DNA of 21,388 nucleotides, taken from NCBI GenBank assembly GCA_949440065.1, contig CASRZP010000011.1:1-21388 (forward strand), given 5' to 3'. The position numbers were made by a program, and so were the translations under genes. This document shows, in pieces, positions 14,922 through 21,388 of the stretch. How positions within the stretch are numbered: the first letter of the stretch is position 1; each line of letters begins with the position of its first letter. Source of the stretch: an uncultured Bacilli bacterium. GTDB taxonomy: Bacteria; Bacillota_I; Bacilli_A; RF39; UBA660. The notes beneath the pieces are model-generated. The model did no database searches. It worked only from the letters and a program-made list of their open reading frames with translations, and had not been told where the DNA came from.

Positions 14922-15743
14922 TTATATAGCAACCATTTCAAAAGTTTTTAGAAACTTCAGTATACATTTTATTACTTCATCACTAGATATCTCTAGCCAA
15001 TTAACTTTAGCATTATTCAAATTAGAAACAAACCTTCTATTATTAAATATCACATTTAACATCTTATAAACATCTTGAAAATTATTTGCTCTTATGGAAT
15101 TGTCACTAAAAATAGATTTATCTATATATTGTTCTAATTTACGTTTATTTAAATTACCATATTTTATTAAATAATAAAAATCAAATATATCCTTATATCT
15201 CGTTGATGTATATGAAAATCTTAATAATGATTTTAATTTTTCAGTAAATATTTGTTCTTTTGAATTGATAAATAAAGTAGCACTTTCATTTATTGTATCT
15301 AAATTAAAGCAATACTCATCTTGTTCTATATCAAAGTCTTTATGTACACCAATATTTAATTTTGAATCAATTCTATAATCATTAGAATCAGTAAGTGTAA
15401 TATATACTCTTTTACCATCATAATCCTGATGATGTAATTCATCAATATTACCATTTATCGTTATATTTATACCATCATTTACTTGATTTAATTTTTCAAT
15501 AAATTGTTTTATTGCTATATCATTTAAAGAATACTTTATAAAATCAAAATCCATGTCTCTAGTAGCACGACGTTTATTTTTTGAAAGGCTATGTATAACT
15601 ACTCCACCCTTTATCGTTACATTACGATTTAACGAACTCCTAGAAATTTTTAAAAGTATTATGTCTTGAGATACTTTTGCTACTGCATCTATCAATTCAT
15701 ATCCATCGCTAATATAAAGATTAACTAATTCACCGATATTCAT
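14922..15743 (-). CDS. AbiEii-type nucleotidyltransferase toxin
   Basis: 273 residues, toxin of a type IV toxin-antitoxin / abortive-infection system (AbiEii, DUF1814 group). The nucleotidyltransferase signature is complete: GGVVIHSL (about residues 46-53), then TRDMDFDF with the metal-binding DxD, a third acidic position in YRIDSKLNIG, and the C-terminal motif KEQIFTEKLKSLLRF ... RYKDIFDFYYLI. Related enzymes add nucleotides to RNA. The ATG at 15743 shares its A with the TGA of the antitoxin gene (TGATG), and GAGG lies seven bases upstream, so the pair is translationally coupled; a TTG directly before it is not needed. No terminator is evident downstream. Probably active, since no key residue is missing. 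Confidence 0.9.
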   Translation of the reverse strand: MNIGELVNLYISDGYELIDAVAKVSQDIILLKISRSSLNRNVTIKGGVVIHSLSKNKRRATRDMDFDFIKYSLNDIAIKQFIEKLNQVNDGINITINGNIDELHHQDYDGKRVYITLTDSNDYRIDSKLNIGVHKDFDIEQDEYCFNLDTINESATLFINSKEQIFTEKLKSLLRFSYTSTRYKDIFDFYYLIKYGNLNKRKLEQYIDKSIFSDNSIRANNFQDVYKMLNVIFNNRRFVSNLNNAKVNWLEISSDEVIKCILKFLKTFEMVAI

Positions 15744-16285
15744 CAAAACACCTCATCTTGTATCATTGTCATTATTTTTTCACCATTAGAATAAACATTA
15801 GCATATTCATGCAATTTATAAATATCTAATTCACTTTTTATTTTTCTATAATTATCTATTATTTCTTTATAATAATCATAAGGAGTATTATTTTTATTTT
15901 TAATTAATTCAACTAACATTCTTTCTTTATCATAAATATTTATGGTAACCCCCTCAATTTCAATATTTGTTTTACCTAATTTATAATAATTAGAAGTAGA
16001 ACATGATTGAATAATATATGTATCCTTAAATCTCCCTGATGTTCTATCCGTAGTCATAAAAATTTTTTTAGGTATTACATCTGTTAAATTGTGGTAATAA
16101 TATGCACTATCTCCAGAAATAATTGCATTTGGGTATTTTTTCATGAATATCTCTAAATAATGGTTGTTTTTTTTATCTGAATAAATACCTGGTTCTATTT
16201 TATATAACAATTTATCTTTAACAGCCTTTTGAATTTGGTAATTTGAACCATATTTTTCTTTTAGTTCTTTATGGGTATATATCAT
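15743..16285 (-). CDS. AbiEi-type antitoxin / transcriptional repressor
   Basis: 180 residues, partner of the AbiEii toxin. The N-terminal winged helix (YTHKELKEKYG, IQKAVKDKLLYKIEPGIYS) is typical of AbiEi proteins and binds the operator; the C-terminal part (GVTINIYDKERMLVELIKNKN and following helices) is the antitoxin domain. In characterised AbiE systems the antitoxin does not bind the toxin and represses its own promoter through inverted repeats; such a repeat is visible here. The ATG at 16285 lies six bases after AGGTGA; the GTG at 16294 is inside that site. Its last base overlaps the toxin start. Confidence 0.88.
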   Translation of the reverse strand: MIYTHKELKEKYGSNYQIQKAVKDKLLYKIEPGIYSDKKNNHYLEIFMKKYPNAIISGDSAYYYHNLTDVIPKKIFMTTDRTSGRFKDTYIIQSCSTSNYYKLGKTNIEIEGVTINIYDKERMLVELIKNKNNTPYDYYKEIIDNYRKIKSELDIYKLHEYANVYSNGEKIMTMIQDEVF

Positions 16286-16302
16286 TTTTATCACCTACAG
16301 TT

Positions 16303-16331
16303 ATTTTAAACCAAAAACACACACAAATCAA
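16303..16331 (-). promoter_or_regulatory. Promoter of the abiE module
   Basis: Minus strand TTGATT (16326-16331), 17-base spacer, TAAAAT (16303-16308), 17 bases before the antitoxin start. Confidence 0.7.
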
Positions 16332-16348
16332 TAGTTATGTGTGTGTTT
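16315..16348. promoter_or_regulatory. Palindromic operator over the abiE promoter
   Basis: Perfect 11-base arms AAACACACACA (16315-16325) and TGTGTGTGTTT (16338-16348) around 12 bases. The centre holds the -35 box and the left arm fills most of the -35/-10 spacer. AbiEi proteins are known to autorepress through inverted repeats at this position. No U-run follows on the minus strand, so a terminator is unlikely. Confidence 0.7.
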
Positions 16349-16616
16349 AGTTTAATTTAACCAATTTATCATAATTACAATTTAGAATTAAACAATTTTT
16401 TACAAATGTGAACAAATAGCAATGTTTTTATATTTTTGAATGAATTATAAGATTATTATACCACGATTCTATAAATTCAAATACGACTACCTTAACATTG
16501 TTAAAAGTTTTGTAATAATTATATTGACATCTTCCTTTCACAAAAACGTTATTCGTATTCTTGCACTCTTCATTTTTATTTTTTTCTTTAATCTATCATA
16601 CTTCGCATATCAAGTT
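16349..16616. other. AT-rich gap without gene
   Basis: About 270 bases between the surface-protein terminator and the abiE operator. Reading frames here are low-complexity Phe/Ile/Tyr-rich with no ribosome site and are not taken as genes. One minus-strand TATAAT preceded by TGG (16455-16460) resembles an extended -10 box about 170 bases ahead of the antitoxin, but has no -35. Confidence 0.5.
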
Positions 16617-16644
16617 AAAAGAGCAAATGAATATTTATTCTTTT
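16617..16644 (-). terminator. Probable terminator of the surface-protein gene
   Basis: Minus-strand stem AAAAGAATAAAT / ATTTGCTCTTTT (12 positions, one mismatch, one G-U), loop ATTC, starting three bases after the stop codon and ending in TTTT. Confidence 0.5.
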
Positions 16645-16647
16645 CAT

Positions 16648-17856
16648 CTACTTTTCTATAACAACTACAGCTCTACCACCGCGGGTATTTCCTGTAGTGT
16701 CAATACTACTCAAATATCCAGAATAGAAGATATTCCAAATGGCACTCGAATTGGATGAATTCGCATTCATTGTCCAATACCCCCAGTTTTTTCCGTATAT
16801 ATCTCCTGTTTGATTTACTGTTCCGCCATAACTAACAGAACCGCTTAAATAATTGTACATCCATACTGGACATGATTGCAAATCCTGAGTACATCCTAAA
16901 CTATATGCCTCTTGCACAGTTATCATCCTTGCTTTGGCTGTTCTTTCTCCTAATGTATATTTATTTGTTGTACAAGAATTATAAGATGAACATCCAGTAT
17001 ATGCATTATCTTTAAATACGGTTGAACCTAACGTATATGTTTGATTTAACACATTTGTCCATCCTGCTGTAGCACTTTCTAACGCTGGTAAAATAGTCAA
17101 TGGACCTTTGGTGGAATCTTTAGATGTATACCATGCTATATCATATACTATATTTTCTCTTTGCTGTAAGGTTAAGGTATCTCCGTTATCACTAACCACG
17201 TGAAAATATTTCTCCTCTGTGTCATTAACTTTATATTTAATAATTGTACCTGGTTCAAAGGTCTTTGGATTAATGGGTAGGCACGTTGACTCTTCTCCTG
17301 TTACACAAAAAGTACTTGACCCTGATGTTTGATCATACTTCCAAACATTAGCAATATTTTTATTTTTTCCCACTGCTTGAGGTATCATATGAGAGTTTGT
17401 TGGTAAAGATAATGGTTGATTCGCCAAACCTCCTTGTACGCCTAGATTAATGGTGACACTTGATGATGAATTATTTTCTAAATAGATAGAATATGTTTTC
17501 TTACCGTTTTTACTAAGATTGGTTTCAATGGGAATATCTACTCCTGTTGCTTCTATATACCCAAATGTTACTCCATCAGGGATAGTTCCTATATAATAAG
17601 GTAAAAACTTTCCTTCAATGGCATTCAGGTTTTCTAACGTTACCACAAATGTTTGTTTCTTTCCTTTATCTAGTGTTAACTTATTTGTGGTAGTTCCATC
17701 TATCTTTAATGTTACATTCATTGTTCCTACTTTGATAGTAATGGCAGACTTACTTATCTGATTTATAGAAAACAGTGCATAAGAAGAATACATCAGTATA
17801 ATTCCTGATACGATGATTCCTATCAATAAAATTAATCCTATTCTTTTTCTTTTCAT
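16648..17856 (-). CDS. Secreted surface protein with Cys-containing C-terminal module
   Basis: 402 residues. N-terminal signal anchor RKRIGLILLIGIIVSG followed by MYSSYALFS, a form common to exported surface proteins of this lineage. Residues about 30-150 are a beta-sandwich-like domain (IKVGTMNVTLKIDG, NLGVQGG). Residues about 168-402 are a module shared with the gene at the right edge: CVTGEESTC, KYKVND..EKYFHVVSDNG, three Cys pairs (including TGCSSYNSC and LGCTQDLQSC), SCPVWMYNYLSGS and YWTMN, ending GGRAVVVIEK. The pattern recalls C-type-lectin-like or formylglycine-enzyme-like folds, but I cannot prove this. The ATG at 17856 lies eight bases after AGGAG; the ATG at 17877 has none. No LPXTG or other wall anchor. 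Probable adhesin or surface display protein; ligand unknown. Confidence 0.8.
   Translation of the reverse strand: MKRKRIGLILLIGIIVSGIILMYSSYALFSINQISKSAITIKVGTMNVTLKIDGTTTNKLTLDKGKKQTFVVTLENLNAIEGKFLPYYIGTIPDGVTFGYIEATGVDIPIETNLSKNGKKTYSIYLENNSSSSVTINLGVQGGLANQPLSLPTNSHMIPQAVGKNKNIANVWKYDQTSGSSTFCVTGEESTCLPINPKTFEPGTIIKYKVNDTEEKYFHVVSDNGDTLTLQQRENIVYDIAWYTSKDSTKGPLTILPALESATAGWTNVLNQTYTLGSTVFKDNAYTGCSSYNSCTTNKYTLGERTAKARMITVQEAYSLGCTQDLQSCPVWMYNYLSGSVSYGGTVNQTGDIYGKNWGYWTMNANSSNSSAIWNIFYSGYLSSIDTTGNTRGGRAVVVIEK
17176..17211 (-). repeat. 36-base identical segment, copy 1
   Basis: Identical to 21155-21190, inside the shared module of the two paralogous surface genes (encodes about KYFHVVSDNGDT). 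The DNA identity is higher than in the surrounding module, suggesting recent exchange or strong constraint. Confidence 0.85.
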
Positions 17857-17931
17857 TTTTATCGCTCCTAAAATCATTATTGTCTATTCAAACTTTTATC
17901 TACACAAATTTTTTATTTTAATTTTTTAGAG

Positions 17932-17964
17932 CAATAAAAAGAATGGGAATTTCTTCTCATTCTT
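17932..17964 (-). terminator. Hairpin terminator between the small secreted protein gene and the surface gene
   Basis: Minus-strand stem AAGAATGAGAA / TTCCCATTCTT (11 positions, one A-C mismatch), loop GAAA, then TTTATTG. It lies between the G10 tract and the start of the downstream surface gene and could end the upstream transcript or act as an attenuator. Confidence 0.65.
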
Positions 17965-17982
17965 GTACAATAAGGGTTTTAC

Positions 17983-18010
17983 TTTATAAGCTACCCCCCC
18001 CCCTAGTTAA
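17983..18010 (-). promoter_or_regulatory. Possible promoter with G10 spacer tract
   Basis: Minus strand TTAACT (18005-18010), 16-base spacer containing ten Gs (17994-18003), TATAAA (17983-17988). The -35 matches at 4 of 6 positions and the -10 at 5 of 6. One added G would give the optimal 17. No such G tract occurs elsewhere in the window. It reads towards the surface gene at 17856. Confidence 0.4.
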
Positions 18011-18042
18011 TTTTTGGTTAATTTCCATATTCGCACTTCCCT

Positions 18043-18462
18043 CTAATTATTTTCCATGTCTTTTATAATTTCGCCCATTTTCTTATCACTTTTCGAAAAA
18101 GTTAACAAAACCTCATTCTTATTTTCTTCATCAAAATCATCATAAATAACTAAAGTTTCTTCATCCTTATAGAAAGAATAACACTTTCCATTATTTTTGG
18201 AACCTTTTTCCAAATCAATACATATCATTGGTGTTTTAGCATCTATTTTTAATTTAGTAAAATATTCTTGATAGTAAATTGAATATTGATTACCTTCAAA
18301 AACAATAAAGCGAATATCTAACTTTCCATAATCATCGTTTACATAAGTAATTTTTTTATTTTGTACAGGATTTGGTTTACTACTAGGATTTAAAAAGTAC
18401 GCTACGCCAACTAAAATTAAAGTTAAGGCAGCACCAAGTAAAACCAGTGACATTTTTTTCAT
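18043..18462 (-). CDS. Small membrane-anchored or secreted protein
   Basis: 139 residues, no family recognised. N-terminal signal or anchor (about 5-24, VLLGAALTLILVGVAYFL), then a linker (NPSSKPNPVQNKK) and an external domain of about 95 residues with alternating strands (KITYVNDDYGKLDIRFIVFEG, QYSIYYQEYF, EETLVIYDDFD). Two cysteines (CIDLEKG and GKCYSF) could form a disulfide. The start follows AAGGAGG; this site overlaps the stop codon of the pilin-like gene, 11 bases upstream, so the two are translated from one message. It is probably an accessory protein of the pilin-like one; no direct evidence. Confidence 0.75.
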   Translation of the reverse strand: MKKMSLVLLGAALTLILVGVAYFLNPSSKPNPVQNKKITYVNDDYGKLDIRFIVFEGNQYSIYYQEYFTKLKIDAKTPMICIDLEKGSKNNGKCYSFYKDEETLVIYDDFDEENKNEVLLTFSKSDKKMGEIIKDMENN

Positions 18463-18473
18463 GTAATTCCTCC

Positions 18474-20549
18474 TTATGATTTTCTAATATAAGTAATTTT
18501 AGCGTGACCATTGTTAGACTCTACCCCATCTGTTTTGGTAATCAATGTTAACATTTCATGTAAGAAACTACTTCCGCCTTGACCTGGATGACCTGGATGA
18601 TTTACCCATTCACCAACACATACAGTTTGTGTGGAATGGCATGGATCATAAGTACAATCATCTGGTTCACACTCCCAGTAATCATAGCAAAATTCATCTC
18701 TGATATAACAATCTTTTCCATAAGGCTCGCTTCCATCAGATGGAATAACAATCGTACATACTTCTTCTCCTCCAGCACACTCTGTTTTCTTATCACAAGG
18801 GCCAGAAACACAATCTTCGCCACCTACACATTCCGTTTCCTTACGAATACAACTGTTATAATATTTTTCTCCCGTACTTTCTCCGCCACCAGAGCCATCA
18901 ATTCCATCGCCTCCAGGACCATAACCTGCTGATACTCCACCTTTTCCAGTACCAGATCCTCCAGCACCACCGTTATTTCCTCCGCCACCGCCAGCTGCGA
19001 TTAAAGCATTGGTACCGTTGATTACTACAATTGTAGATTTTCCCCCATTCGCTCCTAAATAACCAGAACCGCCTCCACCGATGTTTCCTGTTTTTACAAT
19101 AACCATATCTCCTTTATGCAATGTAACTGTTCCAGAAATATATCCACCGCGTCCAGGTGTACCACTACTAGCCACACCTCTAGCACCCCAACCTTCGATT
19201 TGGTATACACCATCTACATATATTGGATATACTTGATCTTCTGGGTTATAAGGAAACTCTGTACTTGTTGGAATAATACGAATAGGCACTTCCACATTTT
19301 TAGTTATTCCACTTCCTGTTGTAAACGTACAAGTTACATTTTGCACACCTGTAGTGGTAATTTGATCGATTTTACTAATCGCTCTACCTTGATAGGTACA
19401 ACTTACCTTTATTCCTGATGGATGATTACTTAATATCTCATAAGTGCTATCAATTGTCCCTTGATGATAATCTTCACTATCGAAAATATATCCTAAATCT
19501 TCTTTAATACTTACTTCTATTTTTGCATTATCAATATTCAAATATTCTTTTTTACTTACCTTATTTCCAGCTTTATCTACAGTCGTTATGGTAATTTCAT
19601 ATAATCCTGATTCGGATAAAATATTCTCTTTCTTTTGATTTTTCAAATATAGGGAACCATCTTTTATGATGTCATAACTCGTATAATCAATTCCACTTCC
19701 TACATCTGTTCCAATTGATTGAATAGAAGTCCATATGTTTGTCTTATACCACACGACGCCTTGATCTTTATTACTCCTAGCATAAATTACTTCCCCTGCT
19801 TTATCTTGTTTACGATACTCTAATGTTCCTATCGTAGGAGGAAGGGTATCTACAACAAAGTTCTTTTCCTTTTGGCTACTATTTCCATCACAATCTACAG
19901 CAACCACAGCGACGGTATACTTTCCATCAGGATAACTGTTAATATCAATCTTTCCTTGATACTCTTTTTGTGCTTCTGTTAATAAATTTCCTTCTTTATA
20001 AATTGCATTATTGCTTCTTATTTCATAATGAATTGAACAAATTTTACTTTCATTATCCTTAGCACTTACTTTTATTCCCTCCTCCTTATTATCATTTCCG
20101 TAAGCATCCTTAGCATTAACATCCAATGTAGGAGGGGTTTTATCTCGATTAAGTTGCATATCAGAACCACGACAAGATAAATTGACACTATAATGATATT
20201 CCCCTTTAGCACTTAATGTCACAGTAACATTATTATCTGCTCCCTCATCCATTTGACATTCTTTCTTATTATAATCATAAACAGGATCTAGATATCCTTG
20301 TGTAATTAAATCTTTAATTTCAACTTTTTCTGTTGAACCAATTTCTTTAGGTAATTGGCCACGATTAGCACTATAAAAATCCTTAGCTGCTAAAACAATC
20401 ATATCTGCCTGTGACTTATAGTAATTTACTTTCATATTTTTTAAAACAACCGAAACACCTACTACAGCAATAGTAGCAATGATAGCTAAAATGGCAATTA
20501 CACCAAGAAGTTCAACAATGGTGAATCCTTTATTTTTTCTACCTTTCAT
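18474..20549 (-). CDS. Large type IV pilin-like protein with Ig-like, glycine-rich and Cys-rich parts
   Basis: 691 residues. The N-terminus KGRKNKG|FTIVELLGVIAIL is a canonical type III (prepilin) leader: cleavage after Gly8, N-methylation of Phe9, Glu13 at mature +5, and a helix to about 60. Residues about 137-235 and 236-345 resemble Ig-like or Big domains (DCDGNSS, DKAGNKV, each after the PPT strand); about 346-430 is a third beta region. From about 433 to 560 the protein is glycine-rich (WGARGVASSGTPGRGGYISG, AAGGGGGNNGGAGGSG), like the Gly_rich lectin-type domain, whose closing strand returns at 657-689 (GQGGSSFLHE, GHAKITYI). Between these lies a segment with 12 cysteines (567-644). The start follows GGAGG; the co-transcribed gene follows by 11 bases. 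No pilus assembly genes are in the window. Confidence 0.85.
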   Translation of the reverse strand: MKGRKNKGFTIVELLGVIAILAIIATIAVVGVSVVLKNMKVNYYKSQADMIVLAAKDFYSANRGQLPKEIGSTEKVEIKDLITQGYLDPVYDYNKKECQMDEGADNNVTVTLSAKGEYHYSVNLSCRGSDMQLNRDKTPPTLDVNAKDAYGNDNKEEGIKVSAKDNESKICSIHYEIRSNNAIYKEGNLLTEAQKEYQGKIDINSYPDGKYTVAVVAVDCDGNSSQKEKNFVVDTLPPTIGTLEYRKQDKAGEVIYARSNKDQGVVWYKTNIWTSIQSIGTDVGSGIDYTSYDIIKDGSLYLKNQKKENILSESGLYEITITTVDKAGNKVSKKEYLNIDNAKIEVSIKEDLGYIFDSEDYHQGTIDSTYEILSNHPSGIKVSCTYQGRAISKIDQITTTGVQNVTCTFTTGSGITKNVEVPIRIIPTSTEFPYNPEDQVYPIYVDGVYQIEGWGARGVASSGTPGRGGYISGTVTLHKGDMVIVKTGNIGGGGSGYLGANGGKSTIVVINGTNALIAAGGGGGNNGGAGGSGTGKGGVSAGYGPGGDGIDGSGGGESTGEKYYNSCIRKETECVGGEDCVSGPCDKKTECAGGEEVCTIVIPSDGSEPYGKDCYIRDEFCYDYWECEPDDCTYDPCHSTQTVCVGEWVNHPGHPGQGGSSFLHEMLTLITKTDGVESNNGHAKITYIRKS

Positions 20550-20587
20550 CTAGAGTCGCCTCCTATTTTTCTTATTTTTCTATTCTT

Positions 20588-20593
20588 AGTGTA
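20588..20593 (-). promoter_or_regulatory. Extended -10 promoter of the pilin-like operon
   Basis: TACACT preceded by TGT on the minus strand, about 39 bases before the start codon. No clear -35. Confidence 0.4.
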
Positions 20594-20635
20594 ACATAAA
20601 AAGAAAAAATTGACTAGTTTAATTTTACCTTAACT

Positions 20636-21388
20636 TTATTTATCTATGGTTATTACCGCACGAACACCTGTGGTAGATAATAAACCAGAGGAAACCCAAC
20701 CATTATAATATAAACGTAAAGCTTGCTTAATGGTTTCTGTGTTATAATCAACATCAGTATTCATTGTCCAATAGGCACCATCACTACCATTTTCTGTTCC
20801 CCCGTAACTAGTAGAGATACTTAAATAATTGTACATCCACACAGGACAACTTCTTTGACTTTGACGGCATCCTAGACTTTGTGCTTCTTGAACGGTTAAC
20901 ATTCGTGCTTTAGCCGTTCGCTCTGGTAAGGTATATACATTTTGTGTACAACTCATACTCTTATTACATCCAGTATATGGATTCGTTTTAAATATGGTGC
21001 TTCCCATGGTATAACTTTGGCTTAATACATTCGTCCATTCTTTTGTTGCATCTTCTAAAGATGCTAAAGCAACTAGTGGTCCAGTGGAATGATTAGAAGA
21101 AGTGCTATTCCAAGATACGTTATTTACTGTGTTTTCTCTTTGCTGTAGAGTTAGGGTATCTCCGTTATCACTAACCACGTGAAAATATTTTTCTAGACTA
21201 TCATTTACTTTATATTTAATAATTGTACCTGGTGAATACGTATCAGGAGATATTTCAACACATGTGGCTTCTTCTCCTGTAATACACTTGGTAGATGTAT
21301 TCGTTTGATCATATTGGTAAACATGCGTAATATTTTTATTTGATGGTTTAATTGGGGCGTATTTATTCACTTTAATTACGGCACGAGC
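20636..21388 (-). CDS. Surface protein with tandem Cys-containing modules (5' part outside window)
   Basis: 251 residues visible; the gene is open at the right edge. A GTG at 21370 is not a credible start, because the frame continues upstream as ARAVIKVNKYAP, and ARAVIKVNK is the same ending as GVRAVITIDK at its C-terminus and GGRAVVVIEK in the paralogue. The protein therefore holds at least one complete module (about residues 14-251) and the end of another. Module motifs: CITGEEATC, KYFHVVSDNGDT, TGCNKSMSC, LGCRQSQRSC, CPVWMYNYLS and YWTMNTD. It lies directly upstream of the pilin-like operon with an 86-base gap. Surface location is inferred from the secreted paralogue at 16648-17856. Confidence 0.8.
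   Translation of the reverse strand, partial: ARAVIKVNKYAPIKPSNKNITHVYQYDQTNTSTKCITGEEATCVEISPDTYSPGTIIKYKVNDSLEKYFHVVSDNGDTLTLQQRENTVNNVSWNSTSSNHSTGPLVALASLEDATKEWTNVLSQSYTMGSTIFKTNPYTGCNKSMSCTQNVYTLPERTAKARMLTVQEAQSLGCRQSQRSCPVWMYNYLSISTSYGGTENGSDGAYWTMNTDVDYNTETIKQALRLYYNGWVSSGLLSTTGVRAVITIDK
21155..21190 (-). repeat. 36-base identical segment, copy 2
   Basis: Identical to 17176-17211; see that copy. It lies in the shared module of the right-edge surface gene. Confidence 0.85.

Noticed and set aside
16315..16348. The 11-base palindrome as a terminator
   Set aside because: On minus it is followed by promoter sequence rather than a U-run, and no plus-strand gene ends before it.
16440..16661. 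73-codon Phe/Ile-rich frame on plus
   Set aside because: AT-rich low-complexity translation without a ribosome site; it runs into the opposite gene's stop and terminator.
17994..18003. G10 tract as a coding slippage site
   Set aside because: It lies about 40 bases beyond the stop codon of the small secreted protein gene, so slippage cannot shift that frame; a promoter-spacer effect is considered instead.
18579..18932. Long plus-strand frame opposite the glycine-rich region of the pilin-like gene
   Set aside because: It is a composition shadow of the real gene, without a ribosome site or recognisable protein features.

Overview
The window is AT-rich DNA with dense, tightly spaced bacterial genes, AGAGGTG/AGGAGG-type ribosome binding sites, sigma-A-type promoters and short U-tailed terminators. 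TGG is used for Trp and TGA as a stop, so code 11 fits better than the Mycoplasma code. The gene set (ClpB without its N-domain under a CIRCE operator, the CdaA/CdaR pair, Gmk, lipoprotein and surface proteins, no outer-membrane genes) suggests a low-GC Firmicutes/Bacilli lineage close to the Mollicutes, such as gut RF39 or Erysipelotrichales-type bacteria. This is an inference from content; no marker gene settles the taxonomy.

Layout. Positions 1-6126 are on the minus strand: clpB (cut by the left edge) with a CIRCE/promoter overlap, an S41 C-terminal processing protease, a membrane-anchored thioredoxin-like protein, an unknown protein, an AAA_14/DUF4143 ATPase and a LolA-like lipoprotein. 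A small DUF378 membrane protein lies on the plus strand at 6315-6512. Positions 6531-9610 hold a membrane block on the minus strand: cdaR and cdaA (overlapping, one operon, c-di-AMP synthesis), preceded by a membrane-anchored Pro/Thr/Asn-rich repeat protein whose terminator is built into the cdaA promoter. gmk is on plus at 9776-10450. Next come an unknown protein and an orphan LytTR regulator (minus), then a glycerophosphodiesterase-fold protein (plus) that has lost the catalytic residues.

Positions 13114-13449 hold an array of short inverted repeats, a bidirectional terminator and tRNA-Thr(CGU). From 13504 everything is on minus and looks more accessory: a deoxyinosine/uracil DNA glycosylase, a FabG-like reductase, a two-gene AbiE-type toxin-antitoxin module with a palindromic operator over its promoter, and a surface cluster. 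The surface cluster consists of a 691-residue type IV pilin-like protein with Ig-like, glycine-rich and 12-cysteine segments, a small secreted protein co-transcribed with it, and two paralogous cysteine-containing surface proteins on either side. The right-hand one runs off the window and carries at least two copies of the module.

The points most worth a second look are the G10 tract placed in the spacer of a possible promoter ahead of a surface protein, the pseudo-GDPD, the LytTR receiver lacking its acidic pocket, the palindromic AbiE operator, the structured intergenic stretch at 13128-13333 and the pilin architecture.
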